Assembly (NCBI GenBank): GCA_022448245.1
Contig: JAKVCO010000002.1
Span: 1-64,000 of the forward strand
Direction: 5' to 3'
Length of the DNA stretch: 64,000 bases
Origin: Paracoccaceae bacterium
GTDB taxonomy: Bacteria > Pseudomonadota > Alphaproteobacteria > Rhodobacterales > Rhodobacteraceae
The notes beneath the pieces were generated by a model, which saw nothing but the letters and a program-made list of their open reading frames with translations, ran no database searches and had not been told where the DNA came from. Below are positions 38,149-49,800 of the stretch, one piece after another. Made by a program: the position numbers and the translations under genes. The first letter of the stretch is position 1. Every line of letters starts with the position of its first letter.

Positions 38149-38430
38149 CTATTGATCCGCCGGTTCGGTCTTCGATATCACGCGGGCGATCGTGTCGCGG
38201 ACCACGCGGACTTTTACGCCCGATGCCACTTCGACTTCGACTTCACCCTCGTCTTTGACCTTGGTCACCTTGCCGATGAGACCACCGGATGTGACGACCT
38301 GGTCTCCACGGCGGAGCTCCTCGACCATCTTGGCATGCGCCTTGATCTTCTGTTGCTGAGGCCGAAAGACCAAAAGGTAGAAGATGGCGATGATGAGAAG
38401 CGGAAAAAGCAGCGATCCAAACGCGTCCAT
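38149..38430 (-). CDS. yajC: Preprotein translocase subunit YajC
   Basis: 93 residues with one membrane segment (LLFPLLIIAIFYLLVF) followed by RPQQQKIKAHAKMVEELRRGD and TSGGLIGKVTKVKD, the conserved YajC core. First gene of the run yajC-secD-secF-tauE-like-ccmABCDG, all on the minus strand. Confidence 0.96.
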   Translation of the reverse strand: MDAFGSLLFPLLIIAIFYLLVFRPQQQKIKAHAKMVEELRRGDQVVTSGGLIGKVTKVKDEGEVEVEVASGVKVRVVRDTIARVISKTEPADQ

Positions 38431-38529
38431 GGGAGCCTCATAGTTGGGTTAAGCGCACCTAACGACGATGAGGCGGGATGGCAAGAAAGCCAGCGTTGAA
38501 AAAGCGCATTCAGGGCGTAGTATCCCTTC

Positions 38530-39693
38530 ATGAGATGGATGAAACGCCGCGCCGTTTGGCTGATACTCCTTGTGGGCGTGCTAGCCGTCGCCGCTGCCCT
38601 TCAGATTCCTTGGTCCGAGGAACGCGCGCTGAAGCGCATTGACCGGATCGCCAAGAACACCGTTGAGGATGGCCATTGGCCTTCAATTTCGCTCGCATAT
38701 GTCGCGCCGGGCGAGGTTCTTTGGGCGCAAAGCTACGGGATGGCCGATATCGACGGCGGCCGCGCGATGACCGCGGACACCCCGATGCCGATCGGGTCGA
38801 TCTCCAAGGTGATCATTGGCCTCACCGCCGCTATCGAGGCACAGGCCGGGCGGTTTGACCCCAACGCGCCGCTCTCAAGCTATTGGCCAGATGCGCCTGG
38901 GAGCGTGGCTGACCTCACCTTCACGCAGCTCGCCACGCATACCAGCGGCCTGCGCGACACCGACCGGGGCTATGAAGAGGCCGCCTATGCGCAAGGCGTG
39001 CTCACCCACCCCACCGCGCTCGAGCCCTTTCTGCTGACCTATCTTGAACCCGAAGGCGCCCTCTTCGACGGCGCTGCCTTTGGTGAGGGTGGCGAGTACG
39101 AATACTCAAACGTCGGTGCGGCCATCGCGGCCTTGGCCCTCGAGAAAGCACAAGGCACTGACTTCGCTACTCTTTCCGAAGATCTCGCGCTGAGACCCGC
39201 TGGCCTTGCAGGCGCAACGTGGGATGCAGAGAGCCTTGCCGCAGATACACGCGCCCAGCTATATCAAGGCATAGGTGACGGCTTTGTAGCCCTTGATCCT
39301 TATGCCCTTGCGACGTGGCCAGATGGCGGTCTCAATGCATCTCTCAATGATCTTGCACGGCTTTTGTCGATCTATCTGGGTCAAGGCCGGGTCGGCGATG
39401 AGCAGCTTCTCGAAGCGGACGTCATCGCCCGACAGACAACACCTGCTTATGAAGGCGACGAGAATTCAGAGGGCCTCTTTTGGGCCTACGAGAAGATTGA
39501 GCTGCCGCTGGTGACTCTGGACGTCGAAGGCCACTCCGGTGGCGATCCAGGGCTTCTGACGATGATGTACCGCGTCGCGGGCACCGACCGCGGCTTTGTG
39601 ATCATGGTCAACGGCTACCACGAAACCGAATGGACGCTCGTGCAGGCCGCACGTCTTTTTGTGCTCTTTCGGTGGGCTGCAGAGGCCGCATAG
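38530..39693 (+). CDS. Serine hydrolase, beta-lactamase/esterase class C family
   Basis: 387 residues with an N-terminal membrane anchor (residues 8-25). Penicillin-binding-like motifs: SISK (Ser90, Lys93), YSN in YEYSNVG near residue 197 and HSGGDPG near 336 replacing KTG. Such proteins are peptidases, esterases or D-aminopeptidases of the periplasm; substrate unknown. Divergent from yajC. Confidence 0.87.
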   Translation: MRWMKRRAVWLILLVGVLAVAAALQIPWSEERALKRIDRIAKNTVEDGHWPSISLAYVAPGEVLWAQSYGMADIDGGRAMTADTPMPIGSISKVIIGLTAAIEAQAGRFDPNAPLSSYWPDAPGSVADLTFTQLATHTSGLRDTDRGYEEAAYAQGVLTHPTALEPFLLTYLEPEGALFDGAAFGEGGEYEYSNVGAAIAALALEKAQGTDFATLSEDLALRPAGLAGATWDAESLAADTRAQLYQGIGDGFVALDPYALATWPDGGLNASLNDLARLLSIYLGQGRVGDEQLLEADVIARQTTPAYEGDENSEGLFWAYEKIELPLVTLDVEGHSGGDPGLLTMMYRVAGTDRGFVIMVNGYHETEWTLVQAARLFVLFRWAAEAA

Positions 39694-39762
39694 GCGCAGA
39701 GCCCCTTCCCCTCTCGCCCGGCGCGCGTTAACAGGCCGCGTCTTTAACTGAAGGAGGCTGAC

Positions 39763-41052
39763 ATGCACGATATCAAGCTCATCCGCCAGGACCCCGCCGC
39801 TTTTGATGCGGCTCTGGCGCGTCGTGGGGATTCCGCTGTCTCCTCTGACCTCCTGGCCATCGACGAAGCGCGCCGCGCAAAAATCCTCGCGGCCGAGACC
39901 GCACAGGCCGAGGCGAACAAAGCCGCCAAGGAAGTCGGCGCCGCCAAAGGGCGCGGTGACGAGGCAGAATTCGAGCGCCTCCGCGCGTTGGTAGCCGACA
40001 AAAAGGCCGAGATCGCTCAGCTCAATGAAGAGGCCAAGGCCGAGGATGCGCGCTTAACGGACGCGCTCGCCCGGATCGCGAACCTGCCTTACGACGACGT
40101 GCCTGAGGGGGCGGATGAAGACGACAATGTCGAAATCCGCCGCTGGGGCGAGCCGCGTGAGATCGAAGGCGCCAAGGAGCACTTCGACATCCCGGCCGCC
40201 GCCGCGTGCTTTGACTTCGAGCGCGCCGCGAAGATGTCCGGCTCGCGCTTTGTAATCATGCAGGGTGCGGTCGCGCGCCTGCACCGGGCACTCGCACAGT
40301 TCATGCTCGACACCCACGTGAACGATCACGGCATGACCGAGACCGCCACGCCCGTTCTTGTGCGTGATGAGGCGATGTACGGCACCGACAAGCTGCCGAA
40401 GTTTGGTGAGGACAGCTACCAGACGACGAATGGCTGGTGGCTGATCCCGACCTCGGAGGTCACGCTCACCTACTCCGTCTCCGGCGAAGTGCTGGAGGAG
40501 GCTGAGCTTCCCAAGCGTCTGACGGCCCACACGCTCTGCTTCCGCAGCGAGGCAGGCAGCGCGGGGCGCGACACGTCCGGTATGCTGCGCCAGCACCAGT
40601 TCGAGAAAGTGGAGATGGTGGCCATCACCCACCCCGACCACTCCGAAGACGAACAAAAGCGCATGTTGGGCGCGGCCCAAGCGATCCTTGAAGCGCTGGA
40701 GATCCCCTATCGCACGGTCGTGCTCTGCACCGGTGACATGGGCTTCGGCGCGCGTCGCACCTACGACATCGAGGCGTGGCTGCCCGGTCAGAACACCTAT
40801 CGGGAGATCTCCTCGGTCTCGTCGACCGGTGACTTCCAGGCGCGCCGCATGAATGCACGCTTCAAGCCCATGGGCGGTGGCAAGCCTGAGTTTGTTCACA
40901 CGCTGAACGGCTCCGGCGTTGCGGTGGGGCGCTGCCTGATTGCGGTGCTGGAGAACGGACAGCAGGCAGATGGCACTGTGACCTTGCCAGCGGTCCTTGC
41001 CCCCTACCTCGGTGGCAAGACCCAGATCACCGCTGAAGGCGTGCTCGCATGA
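39763..41052 (+). CDS. serS: Serine--tRNA ligase
   Basis: Charges tRNA-Ser. 429 residues with the N-terminal coiled-coil arm (about 30-105), then class II motifs: [51 protein letters not shown] (motif 2) and [18 protein letters not shown] (motif 3). AAGGAGG precedes the ATG. Overlaps the following gene by 4 bases. Confidence 0.97.
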   Translation: MHDIKLIRQDPAAFDAALARRGDSAVSSDLLAIDEARRAKILAAETAQAEANKAAKEVGAAKGRGDEAEFERLRALVADKKAEIAQLNEEAKAEDARLTDALARIANLPYDDVPEGADEDDNVEIRRWGEPREIEGAKEHFDIPAAAACFDFERAAKMSGSRFVIMQGAVARLHRALAQFMLDTHVNDHGMTETATPVLVRDEAMYGTDKLPKFGEDSYQTTNGWWLIPTSEVTLTYSVSGEVLEEAELPKRLTAHTLCFRSEAGSAGRDTSGMLRQHQFEKVEMVAITHPDHSEDEQKRMLGAAQAILEALEIPYRTVVLCTGDMGFGARRTYDIEAWLPGQNTYREISSVSSTGDFQARRMNARFKPMGGGKPEFVHTLNGSGVAVGRCLIAVLENGQQADGTVTLPAVLAPYLGGKTQITAEGVLA

Positions 41053-41756
41053 AGATCGCCTCTTGGTTGACCGCGATCCTCGCGGTCACCTTCGCCGGCG
41101 CGCCCTTCGTGGCGGATCCCTTCACGGGGTTCGCCAGCGATATGCTCCCCATCCCGCAAGACAACGCCCCGATCATTCCGGCGGGCTACGCCTTCTCGAT
41201 CTGGGGGATCATCTACCTCGGGCTCGTGATCTCAGGACTCTATGGCGCCTTTCGTCATGCCGAGGATCCCGAGTGGCACCGCGCGCGCCTCGTGCTCATC
41301 CCCTCCTTGGCGATCGGCACGGCTTGGCTCTTTATCGCGAATGCCAGCGTGACTTGGGCCACGGTGACGATCTGGTTGATGCTAGTGACGGCGCTTGCGG
41401 CGCTATATCTCAGCCCTCTGCAGAACCGCATCTGGCTGCGCGCGCCTGTCGGCCTCTACGCGGGGTGGCTGTCGGCAGCGTCTTTCGTGTCGCTCGCCGT
41501 TTGGCTTGCCGGGAACTTCTATCTTTATGAGGAACTCGGCTGGGCGCTAATCCTCATCCCCTGCGCAACCGCCTTGGCCACATTGGTCATGCTCACCACC
41601 CGACGCGCTCCGGAATACGGTGTCGCGGTCACCTGGGCGCTGATCGGCATCGCGGTGAAGAACTTTGGTGAGCTGAGTATCCCGAACGTTGGATACCTCG
41701 CAGCAGGGTGCGCCGCGCTTATGGCGCTGCTGACACTCAGAGCCTACCGGAAGTGA
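41049..41756 (+). CDS. TspO/MBR-like membrane protein
   Basis: 235 residues, about seven hydrophobic segments. The piece [20 protein letters not shown], with W-rich helices, resembles the tryptophan-rich TspO/MBR group, which binds porphyrins and regulates photosynthesis genes in relatives; this protein is longer than classical TspO (about 160). It starts inside the serS stop (ATGA). The functional link to TspO is weak. Confidence 0.7.
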   Translation: MKIASWLTAILAVTFAGAPFVADPFTGFASDMLPIPQDNAPIIPAGYAFSIWGIIYLGLVISGLYGAFRHAEDPEWHRARLVLIPSLAIGTAWLFIANASVTWATVTIWLMLVTALAALYLSPLQNRIWLRAPVGLYAGWLSAASFVSLAVWLAGNFYLYEELGWALILIPCATALATLVMLTTRRAPEYGVAVTWALIGIAVKNFGELSIPNVGYLAAGCAALMALLTLRAYRK

Positions 41757-41763
41757 GGAAAGG

Positions 41764-41786
41764 CCTCACTCTCCGTGAGGTTTCTT
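41764..41786 (+). terminator. Hairpin with T-rich tail ending the serS transcript
   Basis: CCTCAC (41764-41769) and GTGAGG (41775-41780) with loop TCTCC, followed by TTTCTT. It overlaps the last codons of der on the other strand, so the two genes share a short convergent end. Confidence 0.45.
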
Positions 41787-43205
41787 CCCAAGGTGCTTTC
41801 TAAGGCGCGACGGCGTCGACTTCTTGCGGTTCTTGTAGGGGTTTGCTTCCCCCTGCCCGCGCATGGTCAGACGGATCGGCGTGCCCGGCATATCGAAATC
41901 TTCACGCAAGCCGTTCACAAGATAACGGGTGTAGCTCGCCGGCAGTTTTTCAGGCGCCGAGCACATTACCACGAACCCCGGCGGGCGTGTTTTGGCCTGA
42001 GTCGCATAGCGCAGCTTGATGCGGCGGCCTGCGGGCGCGGGTGGCGGGTGCGCCTCGACCATATCCGCCAGCCAGCGGTTCAGCGCAGCTGTCGGCACGC
42101 GGCGGTTCCAGACCTCATGGGCACGGATAATCGCGGCCTTTAGGCGGTCCATCCCTCGGCCTGTCTTTGCTGACACGGTGACGAGCGGCGCGCCTTTGAG
42201 CTGTGGCAGAAGGCGCTCAAAGGCCTCCTTCAAGCCAGCAAGTTTGGCCTGCTTTTCGGGCTCGATATCCCACTTGTTCACGGCTACGATCACTGCACGC
42301 CCCTCACGTTCGGCAAGGTCCGCGATGCGCAGGTCCTGCTGTTCGAACGGAATGGCTGCGTCCAAAAGAACCACAACGACTTCTGCAAATTTCACAGCCC
42401 GAAGCCCGTCCGAAACGGAGAGTTTCTCAAGCTTTTCCTGAACCTTGGCGCGTTTGCGCATGCCAGCGGTGTCAAAGAGGCGGATCGGTTGGCCATCCCA
42501 GTCCATCGTGACTGAGATCGCATCACGCGTGATGCCCGCCTCGGGGCCCGTCAGCAAACGGTCCTCGCCGAGGAGTTGGTTGATCAGCGTTGACTTCCCC
42601 GCGTTCGGGCGGCCAACAACGGCGACCTGCAGGGGGCGCTTTGGTCCGGTGTCTTCTTCATCGGCGTCGATGTCGACGTTTGTCACCGCCTCTTCTTCGC
42701 GGGCAGCGAATTCTTCCTCGAAGGGGATAAGGGCGGCGGCGAGATCCGCCATGCCTTCGCCGTGCTCAGCCGAAATCGGGATCGGATCGCCGAGACCTAG
42801 GCCATAGGCCTCCATGATACCGGCATCTGCGGCAGCGCCTTCGGCCTTGTTCGCCGCGAGCAGCACGTGTTTGGAGCGCTTGCGCAGGATATCGGCAAAG
42901 AGCTCATCCGCCGCGGTCACGCCCGCGCGCGCATCGAGGATGAAGACGCAGATATCGGCCATATCGACAGCGCGTTCCGTCAGGCGGCGCATGCGTGCAG
43001 GCAGGCTTTCGTCGGTCGCATCTTCAAGACCCGCAGTGTCAATCACTGTAAATCGCAGATCACCCAGCCGCGCCGCACCTTCTCGCAAATCGCGCGTGAC
43101 CCCCGGCTGGTCATCAACCAGCGCGAGTTTCTTGCCGACGAGGCGGTTAAAGAGAGTGGATTTGCCCACATTTGGGCGCCCTACGAGGGCGACGGAGAAA
43201 GTCAT
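41766..43205 (-). CDS. der: GTPase Der (EngA)
   Basis: Essential GTPase in 50S ribosome assembly. 479 residues with two G domains in tandem: first P-loop [14 protein letters not shown] at about 8-21 and DTAGLEDAT; second [14 protein letters not shown] near 205-218, DTAGMRKRA and NKWD; then a KH-like C-terminal domain ending in a basic tail [15 protein letters not shown]. Followed upstream by bamB in the usual order. Confidence 0.97.
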   Translation of the reverse strand: MTFSVALVGRPNVGKSTLFNRLVGKKLALVDDQPGVTRDLREGAARLGDLRFTVIDTAGLEDATDESLPARMRRLTERAVDMADICVFILDARAGVTAADELFADILRKRSKHVLLAANKAEGAAADAGIMEAYGLGLGDPIPISAEHGEGMADLAAALIPFEEEFAAREEEAVTNVDIDADEEDTGPKRPLQVAVVGRPNAGKSTLINQLLGEDRLLTGPEAGITRDAISVTMDWDGQPIRLFDTAGMRKRAKVQEKLEKLSVSDGLRAVKFAEVVVVLLDAAIPFEQQDLRIADLAEREGRAVIVAVNKWDIEPEKQAKLAGLKEAFERLLPQLKGAPLVTVSAKTGRGMDRLKAAIIRAHEVWNRRVPTAALNRWLADMVEAHPPPAPAGRRIKLRYATQAKTRPPGFVVMCSAPEKLPASYTRYLVNGLREDFDMPGTPIRLTMRGQGEANPYKNRKKSTPSRLRKHLGKKPHGE

Positions 43206-43253
43206 GGCGACCTGCCAGTTTCGAAGAAGCCCGCCCTATAAGCGCAAAAGCGG

Positions 43254-44579
43254 TCAGCGGAAAGCGATAAGCTGTCCGCGTGTCGTTACGATATACATCG
43301 CGCCGCCAGCAACCACGGGCGGGGTCGCGGCCTCACCGGGCATTGCGATGCTCGCCACTTGCGTGCCGCTGGCCGGATCAAAGCCCCGCAGGTTGCCATC
43401 TGTGGAGGCAACCCAAAGGCGCCCGCCGGCGAGCACGGGGCCAAAATGGCCAATGATTGTCTTGCGACGCCGCTCACGCTCTTCCGCAAAAAGATCGAGT
43501 TCAGTCGTCCAGATGACCTCCCCCGTGTTGGCATCAAGCCGCGTAAGTGCGTTCTGATCTGATACGATAAAGACCGATCCGCCAGAGACGACCGGTGCCT
43601 TCAGGCTGCCAGAGCGCGCGGTCCAAAGACGCTCGCCATTGGCAAGATCAAGCGCCACGAGGCGACCCGCTGGGTTTGCCGCGTAGACACGACCGCCCAC
43701 GATGACCGGCTCTGCCGCGACATCGGTAATGGCCGAATATGCCACGCCTGGGCGTCCGCCCAGCACTGTGGCTGTCCAACGCTGGACGCCGCCGCGACGG
43801 AAGACGGCAAGAAGCTCACCAGATGGGAATGGAAAGACAGCGAGATCGTTCGTGACAGCAGGCCCTGCGCCACCGACATAGCCAGCGCCGCTTGGTGTGC
43901 CGGACAATTGCCACTGAACGCGACCGGTTTCGGCATCGATGGCCCAGCCGACACTATCGCGTGCGGCAACATAGACGCGCCCGTCGAAATAGGTCGCAGA
44001 CCCACCACCCTGTGCGTCGATATCTTGGGACCAAACCTCACCACCCGTTGCCGGATCGAGCGCTACAACTTCACCGAAGCCCGTGTTTACGTAAAGCGCG
44101 CCGCCACCGTAAGCGAGGCCATGGGACCCGCCCTGCCCGCGACCTTCGTGGGAAGGTGTCAGATCAACGGACCAAAGCGTTTGGCCTGCCGTAGAGGTGG
44201 ATGTCACAGCCCCCTCAGAGTCGACCGTAAAGACACGCCCATCAGCCACGACGGGGAAGGCATTGATGCGCTTGCGCCGGTTGTCGCCCGCGCCAATGCT
44301 CGCACTCCATGCGAGTTGCGGCGCGGATGAGAATGCTGCGTGGGGTGCGGTGTGGCGTTCATTGCCGCCCGGATGCGTCCAGTTTGCGAGAGACTGTGGA
44401 TCGGGCAAAGAGATCGGCACAGTACGGTCTGACTGGACCTGCTGCCCTGCGCCGCTGATCCCGAGTGCTTCCCGGTCACCTTGTAGCGTCGTGTCACGTT
44501 CGCCACATGCTGCAAGCGCTGCCAACACGCAAACGCCGAGGCCCAATCGCCCCATCGACCACAGGTTGCTCTTACCCAC
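43254..44579 (-). CDS. bamB: Outer membrane assembly lipoprotein BamB-like (PQQ-repeat beta-propeller)
   Basis: 441 residues with a lipoprotein signal peptide (VCVLAALAAC, Cys25) and repeated PQQ-type blades (GGALYVNTGFGEVVALDPAT, YFDGRVYVAARDSVGWAIDAE, GRVYAANPAGRLVALDLANG). BamB helps BamA insert beta-barrel proteins. The der-bamB-TPR gene order seen here is conserved in many proteobacteria. M9 is a possible later start. Confidence 0.9.
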   Translation of the reverse strand: MGKSNLWSMGRLGLGVCVLAALAACGERDTTLQGDREALGISGAGQQVQSDRTVPISLPDPQSLANWTHPGGNERHTAPHAAFSSAPQLAWSASIGAGDNRRKRINAFPVVADGRVFTVDSEGAVTSTSTAGQTLWSVDLTPSHEGRGQGGSHGLAYGGGALYVNTGFGEVVALDPATGGEVWSQDIDAQGGGSATYFDGRVYVAARDSVGWAIDAETGRVQWQLSGTPSGAGYVGGAGPAVTNDLAVFPFPSGELLAVFRRGGVQRWTATVLGGRPGVAYSAITDVAAEPVIVGGRVYAANPAGRLVALDLANGERLWTARSGSLKAPVVSGGSVFIVSDQNALTRLDANTGEVIWTTELDLFAEERERRRKTIIGHFGPVLAGGRLWVASTDGNLRGFDPASGTQVASIAMPGEAATPPVVAGGAMYIVTTRGQLIAFR

Positions 44580-44622
44580 TGCTGCGCCCCCGTTCTTATT
44601 GCGCCACCACAGCCGTGTTCGG

Positions 44623-45303
44623 CTATTCGGTTGCTAGGTCTTGCGTATCACCGAGAACGGAATTTGCCAACTCGGGCGTCTCGCCCAGTGCCACCACAAG
44701 CTGCGCCACGCGCGAGCGCTGCGCATTGGTTGCTTCTGCATCCTGAAGGATGGCCTGAAGCGTACTCAAAGCTGCTGCAGTTTCGCCCTGCTCGATGGCA
44801 TCGAGGGCGCGATATTCTTCGGCAATCGTACGATAAGGTGCGCCCGGCTGAGCCAGCGCAGAAAGCACGATGGCGCGTTCCTCACCGGTGATGGTCGTAT
44901 CGATGCTCAGGCGCTTGATCTGCGCGAGGTCGCGGTAGAGCGCTGGCAGATCGGCCGTTTCGGCCAGTGCTGTCAGCGTGGCGACTGCGGCGTCCGTGTC
45001 GCCTGCGGCTTCTTGCTCGGACGCTGCAAGGTAGGCCTCGACCACGCCGTTCTCTGCAAGCTCGCCCAAAGCTGCGGCCCGGGTGGCGGCGTCACGCTCG
45101 GACAACGCCACCTCAATGGCATCGCCGCGCGCCTGTGCGAGCGCTTCGGCCTGGCCCTTGCGGTATTCGTTCCAAGCCGTGCCCCCTACGAGGGCCACAA
45201 CTGCCACGGCGGCGATCCAGCCATAGCGCTTGAGAAGCCCATAGAGTTTGTCGCGTCGGACTTCCTCAGTCACCTCTTCGATGAAGCTGTCGGTATTGCT
45301 CAT
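44623..45303 (-). CDS. TPR-like membrane protein, YfgM-type
   Basis: 226 residues: an N-terminal cytoplasmic region with SFIEEVTEEVRRDKLYGLL, a membrane segment YGWIAAVAVVALVGGTA near 28-44, then helical repeat units (AALGELAENGVVEAYLAA, AALSTLQAILQDAEATN). YfgM interacts with the Sec translocon and periplasmic chaperones in E. coli. Gene order with bamB and der fits. The 263 bases upstream, up to the divergent efflux gene, hold no recognisable gene. Confidence 0.85.
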   Translation of the reverse strand: MSNTDSFIEEVTEEVRRDKLYGLLKRYGWIAAVAVVALVGGTAWNEYRKGQAEALAQARGDAIEVALSERDAATRAAALGELAENGVVEAYLAASEQEAAGDTDAAVATLTALAETADLPALYRDLAQIKRLSIDTTITGEERAIVLSALAQPGAPYRTIAEEYRALDAIEQGETAAALSTLQAILQDAEATNAQRSRVAQLVVALGETPELANSVLGDTQDLATE

Positions 45304-45567
45304 AGCGCGCCGGTCTCCCTGGGTGGCAACGTCTGCTCTGCCCGATCGGATACCCCAAAGCCTTAGGGAAGCTCAAGGCCTCCAGAGTGTCTGAGCACAA
45401 GGGATCGCTCGATTTGTATGCAATGCCCTAAAATTTGAGCGTACAAGGGGAAATGCGCCCCGCAAGTCGCTTGAAAGGCGACTAAACTGGGCGTAAGTAA
45501 ACTCAATGGTCCAGTTTCTGACTTCCAGGGCACGAGGCCAGCTCCAAGTCATTGAAGGTTAAACCCA

Positions 45568-46818
45568 GTGCGCATTCTGCCGACCCTCACCGCGCTCATA
45601 GTCGTCGCATTCCTGTATGTGCTCGTTTTTGAACGAGATCTCCTCTTTACGGCCTCCGATCCCGCTGCAAGCGAAGCGGCGTCCGATACCGAGGTTGCCG
45701 CAGCTGAAGAGGCCGCTTCAGAACCAGAAGCCGCACCCGATGATGGCTCGATCAAAGTCGTAATTGTCGAAAGCGTCGCCCGCGAAATCGACAGCGCCGT
45801 TGAACTGCGCGGACGTACCGAGGCATCCCGCCAAGTCGAAGTACGCTCCGAGACGACCGGCCAGGTCATCAGCGAGCCCTTGCGCCGAGGCGCCTTTGTT
45901 GAGGTCGGACAGCTGGTTTGCCAGCTTGACCCGGGCATACGTGAAGCGAACCTCGCTGAAGCACGCGCCCGTCTCGCCGAAGCAACCGCAGGCGTGCCTG
46001 CCGCCGAAGGACGTGTTCTTGAAGCACGCGCAGCGCTCGATGAGGCCCTCATCAACGACAACGCCGCATCGCGTTTGTCCGAAGATGGCTTTGCGTCTGA
46101 GACGCGCGTTGCCCAGACCCGCGCAGGCGTTGAAGCCGCACGCGCGGCCACGCAGTCGGCTGAGAGCGGCCTGGCCGCAGCCCAAGCCGCCATCGAATCC
46201 GCGCAAGCAGGCGTCGCAGCCGCCGAGAAAGAGATCGAGCGTTTGGAGATCCGGGCGCCGTTCAGTGGCCTCCTAGAGACGGACGCTGCAGAACTTGGCT
46301 CCCTCCTGCAAGCGGGCTCGCCCTGTGTGACCATTCTTCAGCTCAACCCGATGAAGATCGTGGGCTTCGTGCCCGAGGTGGACGTTGACCGTGTCGAGCT
46401 CGGTGCCCTTGCCGGGGCCCGCCTCGTCTCTGGGCGCGAAGTTCAGGGTGAAGTCACCTTCATTTCCCGCCAGGCGGACATGACCACCCGCACGTTCCGC
46501 GTCGAAATCAACGTCGACAACAGCGATCTGACGCTGCGCGACGGCCAGACGGCCAACATCCTGATCACTGCTGAAGGCACGCAGGCCCACCTGCTGCCGG
46601 GATCGGCCCTGACGCTGAATGCTGAAGGCGCCCTTGGCGTGCGGATCGCTGATGACGATGACATCACGCGTTTTGTCGAGGTGCAGCTCCTGCGCGACAC
46701 ACCCAATGGCGTGCTCCTCAGCGGCCTGGCCGAAACGGCGCGGGTCATCGTGGTGGGCCAAGAATTTGTGACCGACGGCGTGCCCGTTGCGCCCACTGTC
46801 AGGGAGCAAGACTCATGA
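45568..46818 (+). CDS. RND efflux system periplasmic adaptor (membrane fusion protein)
   Basis: 416 residues from GTG 45568. A membrane anchor (LTALIVVAFLYVLVF), a Glu/Ala-rich linker, then the MFP core: lipoyl half VELRGRTEASRQVEVRSETTGQV, a helical hairpin of Ala-rich heptads (ARARLAEATAGVPAAEGRVL...) and the second lipoyl half with IRAPFSGLLETDAAELG. The C-terminal barrel ends in a membrane-proximal domain. Pairs with the permease overlapping it by 4 bases. Substrate unknown. Confidence 0.93.
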   Translation: MRILPTLTALIVVAFLYVLVFERDLLFTASDPAASEAASDTEVAAAEEAASEPEAAPDDGSIKVVIVESVAREIDSAVELRGRTEASRQVEVRSETTGQVISEPLRRGAFVEVGQLVCQLDPGIREANLAEARARLAEATAGVPAAEGRVLEARAALDEALINDNAASRLSEDGFASETRVAQTRAGVEAARAATQSAESGLAAAQAAIESAQAGVAAAEKEIERLEIRAPFSGLLETDAAELGSLLQAGSPCVTILQLNPMKIVGFVPEVDVDRVELGALAGARLVSGREVQGEVTFISRQADMTTRTFRVEINVDNSDLTLRDGQTANILITAEGTQAHLLPGSALTLNAEGALGVRIADDDDITRFVEVQLLRDTPNGVLLSGLAETARVIVVGQEFVTDGVPVAPTVREQDS

Positions 46819-49800
46819 CCGGTATCGTCGATTGGGCTGCGGGCCGCGCCCGCATGATTCTGGCCTTCATCTTCCTGTCTTTGGTTGTAGGGTCAATCTG
46901 TTACGCGCTCCTTCCCAAGGAAGGCGAGCCGGATATCGACATCCCCGCGGTTGTCATTTCGATGCCTTTCCAGGGCATTTCCGCTGAAGACAGTGAAAAG
47001 CTGCTGATCAAGCCCATGGAAGCCGAACTGGCCGACTTAGACGGGCTCGTTTCCATGAGCTCCACCGCCGTGGACGGCTACGCCAACGTTGTAATCGAAT
47101 TCGAGTTCGGCTGGGACAAGTCTCAAACTTTGGCAGATGTGCGCGCGGCCATGCAAAAGGCCGAAGCGAACTTCCCGACCGGTGGCGACAACTACACGAT
47201 CGAAGAAATCAACTTCTCCGAATTCCCGATCCTGATTGTCTCGCTCTCCGGCCCGGTGCCGGAACGGACCATGCTGCGCGTGGCCAAGGACCTCCAGGAC
47301 CGCATCGAGGCCAACGACGCTGTACTCGAAGCAGCGCTAACCGGGCAGCGCGAAGAGATGCTCGAGGTGATCATCGATCCCCTCAAGCTCGAATCCTATA
47401 ACGTCACCGCTGGCGAGCTGATCAACGTTGTCGTCAACAACAACCAGCTGGTGCCCGCAGGCGATGTCGACACGCCCACGAGCTCGTTCTCGGTCAAGAT
47501 CCCGTCGTCCTTTGACGAGGCGACGGACGTGTTCGATCTGCCCGTGAAGATCAACGGAGATCGCGTGATCACGCTGGGCGACATCGCCGACATCCGCCCC
47601 ACCTTCGAGGACCGCGCCGGTACCGCGCGCTTCAACGGTGAGACGACGATCGCGCTGCAGGTGGTCAAGCGTAAGGGATACAACCTGATCGATACCTCCG
47701 CGCTCGTGCGCGAGATCGTCGAAGATACGCGCCAGGCGTGGGATCCAACGCTTCGGGCCGCCATCGACGTCAAAGTTTCCAACGACCAGTCGCGCGTTGT
47801 GCAATCAATGGTCAGCCAGCTGGAGGGCTCGGTCCTGACGGCGGTGGCGCTGGTGATGATCGTGGTCCTCGCAGCGCTCGGCACGCGCCCTGCCCTGCTG
47901 GTTGGCTTCGCGATCCCGACATCATTCCTCTTGTGCTTCGCGTTCCTCGCCGTCATGGGCGTCACGGTTTCCAACATCGTGATGTTCGGCCTGATCCTCG
48001 CGGTAGGCATGCTCGTCGACGGCGCGATTGTCGTCGTGGAATATGCCGACAAACGTATCAAAGACGGCGCTGGCCCGATGGAGGCCTACACCGACGCCGC
48101 CAAGCGCATGTTCTGGCCCATCGTTTCCTCCACGGCCACGACGCTTTGTGCCTTCCTGCCAATGCTCTTCTGGCCCGGCGTTCCGGGTGAGTTCATGGGC
48201 ATGCTGCCTGTGACGCTGATCTTCGTTCTGTCGGCCTCGCTCGTCGTAGCGCTGGTTTACCTGCCCGTTCTGGGCGGCGTGACAGCCGGTCTCGCGGACT
48301 GGATTGAGCGCCAGACAGTGAGCCTATCAAGCTCGAACATTCTTCAGCACTTCATACTCAACTTAGCAGCCGGTATAGCAATCGCGGGCTCGTTTCTAGG
48401 CTTCGGCGCGCTCGCGCCTCTGATCGGCGCCTTGCTGTCGGGAATCGACGGATCCGACATACTAGGATCTGTGGTCCCCTCTCTCTTCACGGTCACTGCC
48501 GTGTTACTTGGGATGATTGCACTTTTTGTTGTTGGCGTCGCGGGGGCAATTGGCATGCTTCTGTGCGTTCGCGCGTGGGTGCGCAGGGTCATCAATGCTT
48601 TTGTTTGGGTTGCAACTCTGGTGCTTCCGAAGCGAAAGCAAGAAGTAACATCCGGTGAGCGTAGAACCACTTTTGGTCTTTTCATCAAGTTCATCGCAGG
48701 CAATCCGATAATGCCCCTCGCTGTGCTTTTTACAATGGTCTCCCTTGTTGGCAGCGTTTTCTTTTACTTCGGCGCCAACAGTAATGGCGTCGAATTCTTC
48801 GTCGAAAGCGAGCCCGAGCAAGCCATCGTCTACGTCCGCGCGCGGGGGAACCTATCCCTTGAGGAGAAAGACGAGCTTCTGAGCCAGGTTGAGCAGATCC
48901 TGCTCGATCACCCTGCCGTCGAAAGCACCTTCGCCTTCGCAGGCGATGGTGGTCTCAACCAAAACACCGGTGGCGCCTCTGCCCCGCTCGACAGGATCGG
49001 CCAAGCACAGATCGAACTTATCCCGTGGGAGAACCGACCCGTCCTGCAAGAGCAGGTCCGGCTTTTCGGCTTCCTCCCCTTCACGACCAATCAAGTGGAT
49101 CCCTCTTTCGACGGCGATATCGTCATCGAGGAGCTGAATGCTCAAATGGCCGAGATCCCCGGCATCTTTACCGAGGTCCTGAACCTCGCCCAAGGCCCCG
49201 CCTCCGGTAAGCCCGTGCATCTGCGCATCAAAGGCGACGACCTCGAGACGATTGAGCGCGGCATCCAAGTTGCCCGCGCGCAGTTCGACGCAACGCCCGG
49301 TCTGAAGGACGTGGAAGACACGAGCCCCCTGCCCGGCATCGACTGGCAGATCGACGTCGATGTCGAGAAAGCTGGCCGTTACGGCGCCGATGTGGCCACA
49401 GTTGGCGGCATGGTGCAGCTCGTCACGCGCGGCATCCTTCTCGACACGATGCGCGTCGATACCTCCGATGAGGAGATCGATATCCGCGTTCGCTTCCCAG
49501 CCGAGGACCGGGTGCTCTCAACCCTCGACACGCTCAAAGTGCGCACCAGCCAGGGACTCGTGCCGCTGTCTAACTTCGTGACGCGCCAGCCGGTGCCGAA
49601 GCTCGGCCAGATCAACCGCGTTGACCAGAAGCGCTACTATGATGTGAAGGCGGATGTCTTTGCAGGGCTCGTCAAAACCGTCGATGGCGACGGCAACACG
49701 GTCGATGTCTTCAAGGCAGACGAAGATCGACAGGCCGCAGCCACTGCCGATGGCCTGACCGTTGTTCCTGTGAATGCGAACGAGCGGATTGAAGAGATCT

